Assembly: GCA_032164245.1 (NCBI GenBank) | Contig: JAVMKO010000003.1 | Coordinates: forward strand, 36,954,890 to 37,018,889 | Direction: 5' to 3' | DNA: 64,000 nucleotides | Origin: Sternotherus odoratus | Taxonomy: Eukaryota; Chordata; Testudines; Kinosternidae | Part shown: one piece after another, positions 48,311-59,930 of the stretch | Position numbering within the stretch: position 1 is the first letter of the stretch | Layout: each line of letters starts with the position of its first letter | The notes under the pieces: model-generated | The model's input: only the letters and a program-made list of their open reading frames with translations | Told to the model about the DNA's origin: nothing | Databases searched by the model: none | Program-made: the position numbers and the translations under genes

Positions 48311-48380
48311 TAAAAACCTGTAGAAGTTAAGGCCCCTACATTGCCAGAGTGATGTAAAGCCTTATAAATGATAGTAAGGG

Positions 48381-48555
48381 CAGGGCCGGTGACAGGAATT
48401 TTGGGGCCCCATACGCAGATCGTGCGGGCCCCCCCCCTGGCCGGCGACAAGGGGATACAGCAGCATACCGGGCCCGCCCCGGATTTAAGGGGGCCCCCCT
48501 TAAGTCCGGGGCCCGGTACAGCTGTACCCATTGTACCCCCCTGTCGCCGGCCCTG
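48381..48555. mobile_element. GC-rich hAT MITE, 175 bp, perfect 8-bp target duplication
   Basis: Ends CAGGGCCGGTGACAGG and CCTGTCGCCGGCCCTG, flanked by AGTAAGGG on both sides (48373..48380 and 48556..48563). The centre is a second palindrome rich in GGGCCC. Frames on both strands are artefacts. Confidence 0.92.
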
Positions 48556-48841
48556 AGTAAGGGAATCACCTAGGAAGACCACTGTGCTTTCTCACTTTTT
48601 TTCCCTTTGTCAAAGTAGCACAATGGGGTTAGATTTTTACTTACCCATTTAAAAAAAAACCCCACAACACGGACTTTTGAGGGTAAATACATAATTTACC
48701 AAGCAATCATTAAAATGTTAGGACAATCAGAACCAAGCACTTCTGAAAGTATCCAGCTAGGTCCAGGTCAATGATTAGCAAAACAGTATGACTTTCATGT
48801 GTGGAAATCTGAGCAATTGAAAATGACATTCTACTTTTTTG

Positions 48842-49098
48842 TTTTGTTTTGTGTTCTGCAATGTAATTTATATGAAAATCCAGGATTATAACAGGAATGC
48901 AGGGTATTAGTTACCAAGTATCTGTAACTTAACTTTCATGTGTTTAGGAAATGCTGAATAATTATTGTGACTTTTTTGTATCATAGTTTAAATAAGCTTA
49001 CCAAAGCAATTGAAACTGATGTGATTATACTGCATTATGTTGACAAACAAAATTTGAGGAATATTAATTTTTGGCACAGAATTCCCCCAGGAGTAACA
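48842..49098 (-). repeat. Repeat with GTTACTCCTGGGGGAATTCTG terminus, antisense
   Basis: The right end GGCACAGAATTCCCCCAGGA is the reverse complement of the terminus seen at 48229. The body (TTTGTTTGTCAACATAATGC and following, in reverse) fits a diverged copy of a common turtle repeat. The left boundary is uncertain. Confidence 0.4.
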
Positions 49099-52000
49099 CA
49101 TAAGAACAATTGATATATGTGGGAGAGGGACTAATAGTGGGTAAAAAAAATCTGTCAAATATTTCATTGAAATATATTCATGAAATTCATTGAATAATTT
49201 TTGCTGAATATGTTCATGAATTAATCAGCCAGCTGTGTAATTTGGCTGAATGATAGAGCAAATACTCAAGTAATGTATTTGAAAACTACCATAAAATTGG
49301 TTAAGTACACTATTATTAAGCCAGCTCTAATAGATTATTTTTAACAAAGTTTTTATCAGTTCATTCCAGAAAAATATATTTGAAAGAGGGACTTTGAAAC
49401 ACAAAGGCTTTTCTTGATGTTTGGCTTTGAGTGACACAAAGTCCTACAGCTTAGAGAAATGCTGGTTTGCTACCAAGTAGACAGCAATATTACAATCTTA
49501 TTAGAGATGCTAATCATCTTATGGCCAAATTTAATTGAAAAAAAAGTGTTAAGATAATTCTCTAAGGGAACTTACTTCATTTGGGCAGAAAAAGTTTCAC
49601 CAGTAACCATAGTGAGTTCATATTATTGCCATTGTTTTTATAAGTGGTTGCCATGACTTTTTTGACTTTTGGGCTAGAATGGACTTAAAACACAACAGAT
49701 GGCTACAATTATGCATCTGTAACTTTTTATCCCTAGAACAACTAAACAGAGCACAATAAAATAAACAGATATATTCCAAAGAGACTCTTGCCGTTTAGGA
49801 GAACAACGAAAAAAACTTCCCCTCAATAAGATATGAATGAAGCATTAAAAATATATGACTTTTGGAAATATAACATTCCAGTAAGTGATGTGTTCTTATA
49901 ATTTTATTTTGGATTAACAGTCTAACAAGCTCTCATTACAATGAAAATATGTTATAATTTTATAATTATTTGGGGCCCAGTACTTCATACCTTTAATCAG
50001 GCAAATATCCCCCACTGCAGTTGATGAGAGTTTTCCCTGAACACGAAATGCTAGCTCAGGCCCTTGATTTTAGTTGATTATCTTTAAGAAAGTCAGGTTG
50101 CATTGTAACATTATTTAGTAGAATTAGTGTCAGCTTTAAAGCAGACTTGGAGCAAAAGCTCTTCTTTACAAAAACAAACAAGCAAACAAACAAAAAAAAC
50201 CACACTCAATTATTCAGTAACCTCATAGGTCAATTTCTGTGTCAGACAGCCAGATAATTTACTAGGCAGAAGGGGGGGAGGGGTTTGGAAGTCAGGGACT
50301 AAGCACCAACCAAAAGTAATTTCCTATATAAGTAAGTTCCTATACAACTTGTATTGACATCAGGTCTACTAGCAAATTCTACCAAAATGCTAAGGACAGG
50401 ATGAATCACATATGTCCTGAATCCATCTTGTTGTCTCTAATAATGAATGCAGAGATTACTTTAACAAAGGGTTATTTTAGGGATCTGAATGGTAGCAGTT
50501 GTTACAATAAGAAAAGCAGGATGGATCGGATTGGAAATTTCGACTTTGAACTTTCTGGTTATGGTATTTTTTAAAACTCATGTCTAACAGTATTTAATGT
50601 ATTTCTTCTATTTAACTTCCCATGCCCCGAAACCATATTTAAACAACAAAATGTAAAAGACATTCAAAAGTTTCTTAAGGTTGTGTGCAATACGTGCCAA
50701 ATCCTCACACCAGTGCTCAGCAAGAGGAACTGAATTGGACATGAGCAGTGGCATATGCAGCCTTCCTTTCATCCACTCCTTGGGGTGGAGTCTGCATGAT
50801 GATGGGTCCTTACTGATGATATCAGGGAATGCAATCTTTTAGCTTTGCAGGGGCTTGGGTTTTGTTTGTTTGTTTGTTTGTTTTTTAAGAGCTCTCATCC
50901 TCCCTGCAATTCTGTGCACTACAAGCAGGTTAAGTGAGCATCTGACATGATGCCTGATTAACAGTATGTTGGAGAAAGTAAGCAGCTTCTTCACTCCAAA
51001 GAACATAGAAGCAGTTCCATGACTTCAGTCCTTCCACACCTCAGCTCAGCTGTTCCAGTCAATTCCTGCATATCTTATTTCTTGGCCCTGCTGTAACATG
51101 GTTTTCACAGGACAACCACCTTCTTACCTTGCAGTGCCACGTTTCCCACCCAGTGCAAAGAGATCAGAAATTGTGTGAAGCTGCAAGAGGAACAAAGGGG
51201 ACAAGATCAAGAACTTGGTTACAAAGTGTGATACAACCCATGTACAAATCATAACTATTGAGGAACAAGACACAAACCAGCAGAGTAAATAGGATCCTTA
51301 ATCAGCAAAGTACTCAAGCACCTGAAGTGCTGTACTAACTCCAGGCCCAGCTGGGGAAACCAGTAAGTCACAAAAAAGCCAAAAGAGCACTATGGACTTG
51401 GGTGGTTTGTTTTGGAGGAGAGAGGTTGTTCATTTGTTTGAATTAAACTTAGGTATGTGCAATTACTAAGATTGCTAACACAAATCAAGTTATTGTGAAT
51501 GCACATATGCCAGAACATCCAACTTTTTACCAAAAGGCACTATGTTTGTTAGAACATTATAATGAAATTACAGTAAAATACATGGTAAATTTGAACATAC
51601 ACAAATTAGCCACTCTGATAAACATTCATTGTATCACTGATAATTCTCAGCAATTATGGAAAACTGCAAAATAATATAAAGCATGGAGAAAGATAAATAT
51701 AGCACCAATTTAAAACCAAAAAAGCAGATAGGTGATGATATTGAGCAAGCGTCATTATGAATAAACATTTAGACTTAGGTTTTGAAAGTATTACAGTAAT
51801 TTTTGTGTGTGTGACTATTACTTGTAGAATATGGAATCTCACATGTACTTCCAAAGGTCATTGTCCATAATCACCACCCGAACAATTTTCTTATCAGTCT
51901 TTTCAGCCTGTTTATGTGGTATGAAAGGCACCAAAATCTGCCTACATTGTTAAAAAGAGAGAGTCTTCCAATGTCCTTATCTTCAGTCATAGAGGACTCA

Positions 52001-54171
52001 GTTCTGTAGCCACATCATGCATGGAACACCCGCTAATCTCAAATGAAGTAAAATTCTCATGAGAAGGAACTCTCATGGTAGGTCCAAAAACATCCTTAAA
52101 ACTTTCACATGATGTCAGTGATAGAAGAAATACCATTAGTCAATTTCACCCAGATAACTACTCTCAATTAAATTGGTTAGTGAAAAGAAAAAAAAATTCT
52201 TTTGGTCCAATACTCTAACCTCTTTCACTGAAAGGAATTCTACTGAAGCCACATGCAACATTTTTAGTATCTACGAGCATCTCAATCCAGGTTTTCTACT
52301 TGAAATGAGAGACCTATTGTTGATCGAGGTACTGAAGAATTAGATGTATGTTCAAGGATTAATGAACCATATTTAGTTCCATTAATCTTTCCATGTAGCC
52401 CCCAACTCACATTCTTGTTGCTTCATCTGAGTATCTTCTCATTCCTCTTAGAATGTCTGGTATAGTTATGACCAAAAATATACACAGCAACTCACATCTG
52501 GTTTCATCATTACTATACATAATGGATATGTCACCTCCAGGATCGCAGACATGATACCTTGCCCAATCAGATAGTGTCCCAGGTTCCCTCTCTGCTTCCA
52601 GAGCAAGTCAGGGACACTGGAACAATTTGTATAGTGGGGTGCTGAGAGCCTTTGAACCAAACTGTAAAGCCTCTATATGATGGAAACCTAGTTCTAGAAC
52701 CTATTGACCCATTCTCACTAGATTCCTTGTTGCTGTCAACTTTTTTGTCCCCTCTGCATTCAAATTAGAAGGGTTCCTCCTGCAAGTTACCCGGGTGCCA
52801 GCAGGGGGTCACTGAGAGCAGTGGATCTGAGCACCTGCTTTCAGTTCCAGTGCTCAAATCCACCCCAGCCCAGACAGCAGCTGGGTGTAGCCACTGCAGG
52901 GAAAATCCAGCTGTGTCCTGTAGTTTTGGGCTGGAGCATGCTCAGGTGCTCTGTGGGGATAGCACATGTGCAGTCTGGTCAGCAGTAGGAGTTGTGAACA
53001 GACAGAGCACACTCAGTTGCTCTCTAAGAATGGTGCATGCAGGTTGGGAAGCACTGGAGCATGTTCAGTTAGGATGGATTCTTCAGATATTTTAGCTGCT
53101 AGAAGTTTCTACTGAGCATGTGCGAACTGGGATTTTTCAAATACTTATCATTTGGCCAAATTTGGATGAATTCTCACAGGGATATCAAAAAGGCACATCC
53201 CTAACACAAAACCTACCATATGCCAAATTTCATGTCCCTGCTTCAAAGCATGGGGACCCTAAAATTGTTCAAAGAAAAGTTTGTTTTAAAACAGACACAC
53301 ACACTAGGGGCAAAATATCCTTTCCTAGGCTTCTTCTCAAAAATGGCTGAACCACTCTGGCTGAACATTTTCAGAAAAATAATTCAGTCTGATGTAGACA
53401 CACACAATGTCAAGTTTCAGCCCAAATGGTTCAAGTTTAGCAAAAAGTTATAAGCAATTGTAAGCAGGGTCTGGGAATAGAGGAGTTGGACGACTTTATA
53501 AAGACCTTGCCCATAATAAGCAATACATACAATAGATAGGCGATGGAGTGGGAACCTACTTACCGAAAAGCACTGAAGTAACTAAAGACTGAAATACTTT
53601 TATTACATGAATTCTTTGGAATTGTGGGAGTGAAAACAGCATCTAAATCCAACAATGCTTGGCATTTTCATAAAACTCTCTATAATTAGGCTTGGAAGGA
53701 TTACATTTTTCAAATCAGCAAATGTCAATTTTTTTGTACACATACAAACCAACAAATATTTCCATCAATGATCATCAAAATGTATAGATATGCAAATTAA
53801 GAAAAATGCTGTTTGAGAATTTGAGTTTAAGGGTATTCACTCTATATTTTTATGTGTGATTTTGATAGTGTGTTTTAATGGTTATCACATTTTAACTGTC
53901 ATTAAATAATTATTGTCTGACCCTCGCATAGTTTACCAGAACTATTAAAGTAATGTATATATTATAAATTTAAAAACCTTAAAAATCATAATTGTGCAAC
54001 TGTGAAAATTTGAATCAATAAAAATCAAAGAGATCTTAAAAACAAAACATTGATACCTGTCAAAATTATTAATAATTCTGCCTAATTCTGCCAACCCTCT
54101 TTATAAGTTATCTTCTTGCCCAAAGTGTCTTCTGACACCTAGTGGACAATTGTTTTTGCAGTCGTAATAAA
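49099..54171. other. Mostly unclassified intergenic DNA
   Basis: No gene recognised. 49100..52400 looks largely unique, with a (GTTT)n run near 50862..50884. 52550..52720 and 52990..53460 read like diverged interspersed repeats that I cannot classify; the latter shares AAGTTTCAGCCCAAATGG-type wording with 37240. Confidence 0.4.
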
Positions 54172-55490
54172 GCATCATAGAATAGTGTTGGAAGAGACCT
54201 CAGGAAGTCATCCAGTCCAATCCCCTGGTCAAAGCAGGACCAACACCAACTAAATCATCCCAGCCAGGGCTTTGTCAAGCCGGGCCTTAAAAACCTCTAA
54301 GGATGGAGATTCTACCACCTCCCTCAGTAACCCATTCTAATGCTTTACCACTCTCCTAGTGAAATAGTTTTTCCTAATATCTAACCTAAACCTCTCCCAC
54401 TGTAAGTGGAGACCATTACTCCTTGTTCTGTCATCTGCGACCACTGAGAACAGCTGAGTTTCATCTTCTTTGGAGCCCCACCTCCCCCGCTATCAAATCC
54501 CCCCTCACTCTTCTCTTCTGCAGATTAAATAACCCCAGTTCCTTTAGTCTCTCTTTGCAAGTGATGTGCCCCAGTCCCCAAATTATTTTCATTGCCCTCC
54601 ACTGGATTCTCTCCAATTTGTCCACATCCCTTCTGTAATGGGAGGGGGGGACCAAAACTGGATGCAATATTCCAGATGTGGCACCACTAGTGCTCAATAG
54701 AGGGACATAATCACTTCTTTCAATCTGCTGGCAATGCTCCTACTAATACAGCCCAATATGCCGTTGGCCTTCTTGACATAAAGGGTACACTGCTAACTCT
54801 TATCTAGCTTCTCGTTCACTCTAATTCCCAGGTCCTTTTCTGCAGAAATGCTGCTTAGCCAGTTGGTCCCCAGCCTGTAGCAGTGCATAGGATTGTTCCT
54901 TCATAAGTGCAGGATTCTGCATTTGTCCCTGTTGAACCTCATCAGATTTCTTTTGACCCAATCCTCTAATTTGTCTAGGTCACTCTGGATCCTATCCCTA
55001 CCCTCCAGTGTATCTACCTCTCCCCACTGCATAGTGACACCTGTGAATTTGCTGAGGGTGCAATTTATCCCATCATCTAGATCATTAATAAAGATGTTGA
55101 AAAAAACTGGCCCCAGGACCAACCCCTGTGGCACTCCACTTGATATTGGCTGCCAACTAGACATTGAGCCATTGATCACTATCCATTGAGCCCGACAATC
55201 TAACCAGCTTTATATCCACTTTATAGTCCATTCATCCCATCCATACTTCTTTAAATTTGGTGGCAAGAATACTGTGAGAGACCATATCAAAAGCTTAGCT
55301 AAAGTCAAGATATATCACATCCACCACTTTCCCCATATCCACAGAGCCAGTTTTCTCATCATAGAAGGCTATCAGGGTTGGTCAGGCATGACTTGCCCTT
55401 GATGAATCCATGTTGACTCTTCCTGGTCACCTTCCTCTCCTCCAAGTGCTTCAAAAGAATGTGTGTATTCTTTGCAGCTTTGATAGGTAC
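54172..55490 (-). mobile_element. CR1 LINE, antisense, 3' half
   Basis: Starts at its 3' end with ATCATAGAAT and CTCAGGAAGTCATCCAGTCC. On the minus strand 54901..55179 reads [15 protein letters not shown] and [11 protein letters not shown] (RT motif B region), then KFTGVT where FADDT should be, then [17 protein letters not shown]. Further upstream QHGFIKGKSCLTN is readable at about 55385. The lost FADD box and frameshifts make it inactive. Confidence 0.88.
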
Positions 55491-56847
55491 AGTATAAAAA
55501 GGACGCATGTTTATCTGTGTGTATTTGAAAGCAGTCCTAAATTTCTCCAGAGTCAGTAACAAAAGACTCTTCTGAAATCCAAATATTTCTGTGGCCAAAT
55601 TTGGGGCAAGGGAGGAGAGCTGGGGGCGGGGGGGATAAGGGGAGTAACTTAGTCTCAGTAGGGGTGGATAGGTGTCCCTTGTATTCCTGTCCTCCCAGTG
55701 GCTAGTGTCCTGTGCTCTCTCCACCTATACCCCACCCCTGGCAGCTGGAGCCCTGCATGCCAATGTCCCCCTGCTCCTTGCACAGGTGTTAGCACCTCAG
55801 AAGTTATTTCTCAGAAATACATGGGACACAGACATATATTTTTTTATCATTTCACGATTGACTAGGTCTCAAGTAGAAGTACTTTTATTTTCCCATGTGC
55901 CATATCCTCAGACTGACATAATGAAATTCAAATATTTTGAGAGCTGGATGTTCTTTAATGTGCTAAAATGGTTTCTTCAATAAGTGAAAAATTCCATACA
56001 GAATTTTTACATTCATGCTTCTAATTTGAAAGCTGTCAATACATTTGTAAGAGAATCTTCCCCTCACTCTAAACTCTAGGGTGAGAGAGGGGGGGTCTCT
56101 TCTATGATCACTTAACTGTAAGCTACTTTCCCAGCCTAAGTTAAATCCTTTCCCCCCCAAAACCCACACTTTACCAGTTGGGGACTGGGACCACTGCCAC
56201 CACCAATGCTCTTATTCCAAACCCATGGACTGGGGCACATTGGAACCCCCGAGAACACCCCTCCCTCTTCCTGAGAGGTCGGGACACTCAGACACTGCTC
56301 CACCCCCTCCCTTTTTAGCCTAGGGGAAAGAGAACGCAGCACACAGGTTCATTAGCTGTGTGCCTGCCAGATCCAAAGTTCAGATCACTTTAATGGAACT
56401 ACAGACAATTTTTATAGGTATAAAAAGTTTAATAAAGAAAAGAATAAAGCATACAACTAATACAACTTCACAGGTATAAAGCTTTCTAACCAGAGTTTCC
56501 TTGCATAATCTAGCCCCCTCTTTCCAGGGATTTCTCTCTCTCTGATAAATTCTACAGGGTAAGGACACCAGAGATCAAATACAAAGCATATGCAATCAAT
56601 AATTCTACTTACTGTTCATCTAACTCATGAATATATGAAGGAAAAGGAAAAGATGAGTTTTCTATAGCTGGAAAAAGGTGGAGTCAGCCCAAAGCCTGGG
56701 GACGAACTAAACAAACTAAATTCTCCCCGTGTCTCGAGGAACGGGAGCTCTTACGTCACCCACCTCTCCTATTCAGTTAACCCCTAACAGGTAAAACAGC
56801 AACTCCAAGGCACTTTACACTCATGACAACATTTCTAATGTATAAAA
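55491..56847. other. Unclassified intergenic DNA
   Basis: No gene. 56110..56840 has the look of an old LTR-type repeat (CTAGGGGAAAGAGAACGCAG, AATAAAGAAAAG), but I could not define ends. Confidence 0.35.
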
Positions 56848-57135
56848 GCATAGAAATGTAGAGCGGGAAGGGATCTTGAGAAGTAGTCATGTCCAGTCCC
56901 CTGCTCTGAGGCAGAACCAGGTGAACACCAACCATTCCCACAGGGATTTGTCCAACTTTATCCTAAAAAAGATAACAATGGGGATTCCACATCCTCTTTT
57001 GGAAGCCTATTACAGAGCTCAACTATAGTTAGGTAAAACTCTCTAACATCTTACTTAAATCTCCCTTGCTGCCGATTAAGCCCACTACTTCTTGCCCTGT
57101 TCACTTTTTCCTTTAGCTCCTAAAATTGTGTGCTT
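56848..57135 (-). mobile_element. CR1 LINE 3' end fragment, antisense
   Basis: CATAGAAATGTAGAGCGGGA, TCATGTCCAGTCCCCTGCTC and CAACCATTCCCACAGG follow the antisense 3' end of a CR1 subfamily. It lies in inverted orientation 110 bp from the young CR1 that follows. Confidence 0.75.
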
Positions 57136-57246
57136 CTGTTTTCAAAGTGCAGAACTGAATTAAGCAGTAAGTCTACTTCAGATACTCCACATGTTCCATA
57201 GAATCACTATGGATAGTAATTTCATGCTCTAATAAGAACATAACAA

Positions 57247-59930
57247 TAGGGCTCTATTATCGACCACCTGATCAGGACAGTGATAGGGATGACAAAATGC
57301 TAAGGGAGGTTAGAGAGGCTGTCAAAATAAAGAACCCAATAATAGTGGGAGACTTCAATTATCCCAACATTGACTGGGTACATGTCACCTCGGGACGAAA
57401 TGCAGAGATGAAATTTCTTGATACTTTAAATGACTGCTTCTTGGAGCAGCTGGTACAGGAACCCACGAGGGGAGAGGCAACTCTGGATTTAGTCCTGAGT
57501 GGAGCGCAGGATCTGGTTCAAGAGGTAACTATAAAAGGACCGCTGGGAAATAGTGACCATAATATAATAACATTTAACATTCCTATGGTGGGAATAACAC
57601 CTCAGAAGCCCAACACTGGGGCATTTAATTTCAAAAAGGGGAACTATGAAAGAATGAGGGGGTTAGTTAAACGGAAATTAAAAGGTAAAGTGACTAAAGT
57701 GAAATCCCTGCAAGCTGCATGGACTCTCTTCAAAGATACCATAATAAAGGCCCAACTCAAATGTATACCCCAAATTAAAAAACAACGCCAGAAAACTAAA
57801 AAAGAGTCACCGTGGCTTAACAGCCAAGTAAAAGAAGCAGTGAGAGAGAAAAAGGCATCTTTTAAAAAGTGGAAGTCTAATCCTAGTGAGGTAAATAGAA
57901 AGGAGCATAAGCACTGCCAAATAAAGTGTAAGAATGTAATAAGAAAAGCTAAAATGGAGTTTGAAGAGCAGCTAGCCAAAAACTCAAAAGGTAATAACAA
58001 AATGTTTTTTAAATATGTCAGAAGCAGGAAGCCTGCTAAACAACCAGTGGGGCCCCTGGATGACAGAGATACAAAAGGAGCACTTAAAGATGACAGAGTC
58101 ATTGCAGAGAAACTAAATGAATTCTTTGCTTCAGTCTTCACGGCTGAGGACGTTAGGGAGATTCCTAAACCTGAGCTGTCTTTTGTAGGTGACGAATCTG
58201 AGGTATTGTCACAAATTGAAGTATCAGTAGAGGAGGTTCTGGAACTCATTGATAAACTTAACTGTAACAAGTCACCGGGACCAGATGGCATTCACCCAAG
58301 AGTTCTGAAAGAACTCAAATGTGAAATTGCGGCACTATTAACGAGGGTTTGTAACCTATCCTTTAAATCGGCTACTGTGCCCAGTGACTGGAAGATAGCT
58401 AATGTAACGCCAATATTTAAAAAGGGCTCTAGAGGTGATCCTGGCAATTACAGACCAGTCAGTCTAACGTCCGTACCGGGAAAATTAGTTGAAACAATAG
58501 TAAAGAATAAAATTGTCAGACACATAGAAGAGCATAAATTGTTGGGCAAAAGTCAACATGGTTTCTGCAAAGGGAAATCGTGTCTTACTAATCTATTAGA
58601 GTTCTTTGAAGGGGTCAGCAAACATGTGGACAAGGGGGATCCGGTGGACATAGTGTACTTAGATTTCCAGAAAGCCTTTGACAAGGTCCCTCACCAAAGG
58701 CTCTTACGTAAATTAAGCTGCCATGGGATAAGAGGGAAGATCCTCTCATGGATTGAAAACTGGTTAAAAGACAGGGAACAAAGGGTAGGGATAAATGGAA
58801 CTTTTTCAGAATGGAGAGGGGTAACTAGTGGTGTTCCCCAAGGGTCAGTCCTGGGGCCGATCCTATTCAACTTATTTATAAATGATTTGGAGGAAGGGGT
58901 AAACAGTGATGTGGCAAAGTTTGCAGATGATACTAAACTGCTCAAAGTAGTAAGGACCAAAGCAGACTGTGAAGAACTTCAAAAAGATCTCACTAAACTA
59001 AGTGATTGGGCAACAAAATGGCAAATGAAATTTAATGTGGATAAATGTAAAGTAATGCACATTGGAAAAAATAACCCCAACTATACATACAATATGATGG
59101 GGGCTAATTTAGCTACAACCAATCAGGAAAAAGACCTGGGAGTCATTGTGGATAGTTCTCTGAAGGCATCCACGCAGTGTGCAGCGGCAGTCAAAAAAGC
59201 AAACAGGATGTTAGGAATCATTAAAAAAGGGATAGAGAATAAGTCGGAGAATATCTTATTGCCCTTATACAAATCCATGGTGCGCCCACATCTAGAATAC
59301 TGCATACAAATGTGGTCTCCTCATCTCAAAAAGGATATACTGGCACTAGAAAAGGTTCAGAGAAGGGCAACTAAAATGATTAGGGGTTTGGAACGGGTCC
59401 CATATGAAGAGAGATTAAGGAGGCTAGGACTTTTTAGCTTGGAAAAAAGGAGACTAAGGGGGGATATGATAGAGGTATATAAAATTATGAGTGGAGTGGA
59501 GGAAGTGAATAAGGAAAAGTTATTTACTTGTTCCCAAAATAGAAGAACTAGGGGCCACTCAATGAAATTGGCGTGCAGCAGGTTTAAAACAAATAAAAGG
59601 AAGTTCTTCTTCACACAGCGCACAGTCAACCTGTGGAACTCCTTACCTGAGGAGGCTGTGAAGGCTAGGACTATAACAGGGTTTAAAAGAGAGCTGGATA
59701 AATTCATGGAGGCTAAGTCCATAAATGGCTATTAGCCGGGATGGGTAATGAATGGTGTCCCTAGCCTCTGTCTGTCAGAGGGGGGTGATGGATGGCAGGA
59801 GAGAGATCGCTCGATCATACCTGTTAGGTTCACTCACTCCGGGGCACCTGGCATTGGCCACTGTCGGTAGACAGGATGCTGGGCTAGATGGACCTTTGGT
59901 CTGACCCAGTATGGCCGTTCTTATGTTCTT
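57247..59930 (+). mobile_element. Young 5'-truncated CR1 LINE, about 2.7 kb
   Basis: Non-LTR retrotransposon. Coding begins in mid-endonuclease at about 57249 (GLYYRPPDQDSDRDDK reads in frame before the first ATG) and stays open to TAG at 59733..59735. A 3' UTR follows to 59930, ending GACCCAGTATGGCCG and TTCTTATGTTCTT, the CR1 terminal repeat. Truncation at the 5' end is usual for LINEs because reverse transcription from the 3' end is often incomplete. No target duplication is evident. Confidence 0.93.
57297..59735 (+). CDS. CR1 ORF2: endonuclease (C-terminal part) and reverse transcriptase
   Basis: 812 codons from the first ATG, without stop or frameshift. Apurinic-like endonuclease part: GDFN at residues 18-21 and SDH at 86-88, both catalytic boxes. 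Linker rich in lysine. RT: NKSPGPDGIHPRVL (324-337), DPGNYRPVSL (381-390), QHGFCKGKSCLTN (420-432), motif A LDFQKAFD (455-462), motif B SGVPQGSVLGP (511-521), motif C FADD (542-545). The C-terminal part with CR1-typical RGDMIEVYKIMSG and GFKRELDKFMEAKSINGY ends the protein. The natural protein starts further upstream; the missing N-terminus and absent ORF1 and promoter make this copy non-autonomous even though the RT looks intact. Not a host gene. Confidence 0.93.
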   Translation: MLREVREAVKIKNPIIVGDFNYPNIDWVHVTSGRNAEMKFLDTLNDCFLEQLVQEPTRGEATLDLVLSGAQDLVQEVTIKGPLGNSDHNIITFNIPMVGITPQKPNTGAFNFKKGNYERMRGLVKRKLKGKVTKVKSLQAAWTLFKDTIIKAQLKCIPQIKKQRQKTKKESPWLNSQVKEAVREKKASFKKWKSNPSEVNRKEHKHCQIKCKNVIRKAKMEFEEQLAKNSKGNNKMFFKYVRSRKPAKQPVGPLDDRDTKGALKDDRVIAEKLNEFFASVFTAEDVREIPKPELSFVGDESEVLSQIEVSVEEVLELIDKLNCNKSPGPDGIHPRVLKELKCEIAALLTRVCNLSFKSATVPSDWKIANVTPIFKKGSRGDPGNYRPVSLTSVPGKLVETIVKNKIVRHIEEHKLLGKSQHGFCKGKSCLTNLLEFFEGVSKHVDKGDPVDIVYLDFQKAFDKVPHQRLLRKLSCHGIRGKILSWIENWLKDREQRVGINGTFSEWRGVTSGVPQGSVLGPILFNLFINDLEEGVNSDVAKFADDTKLLKVVRTKADCEELQKDLTKLSDWATKWQMKFNVDKCKVMHIGKNNPNYTYNMMGANLATTNQEKDLGVIVDSSLKASTQCAAAVKKANRMLGIIKKGIENKSENILLPLYKSMVRPHLEYCIQMWSPHLKKDILALEKVQRRATKMIRGLERVPYEERLRRLGLFSLEKRRLRGDMIEVYKIMSGVEEVNKEKLFTCSQNRRTRGHSMKLACSRFKTNKRKFFFTQRTVNLWNSLPEEAVKARTITGFKRELDKFMEAKSINGY

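Noticed and set aside
48058..48582. 174-codon minus-strand frame
   Set aside because: Runs through a MITE and its target duplications; no protein motif.
49099..49115. CR1 3' end in antisense (ACATAAGAACAATTG)
   Set aside because: Only the ACATAAGAAC word matches; the following bases do not continue the CR1 tail.
57644..58291. 215-codon minus-strand frame
   Set aside because: Antisense shadow of the CR1 reverse transcriptase frame.
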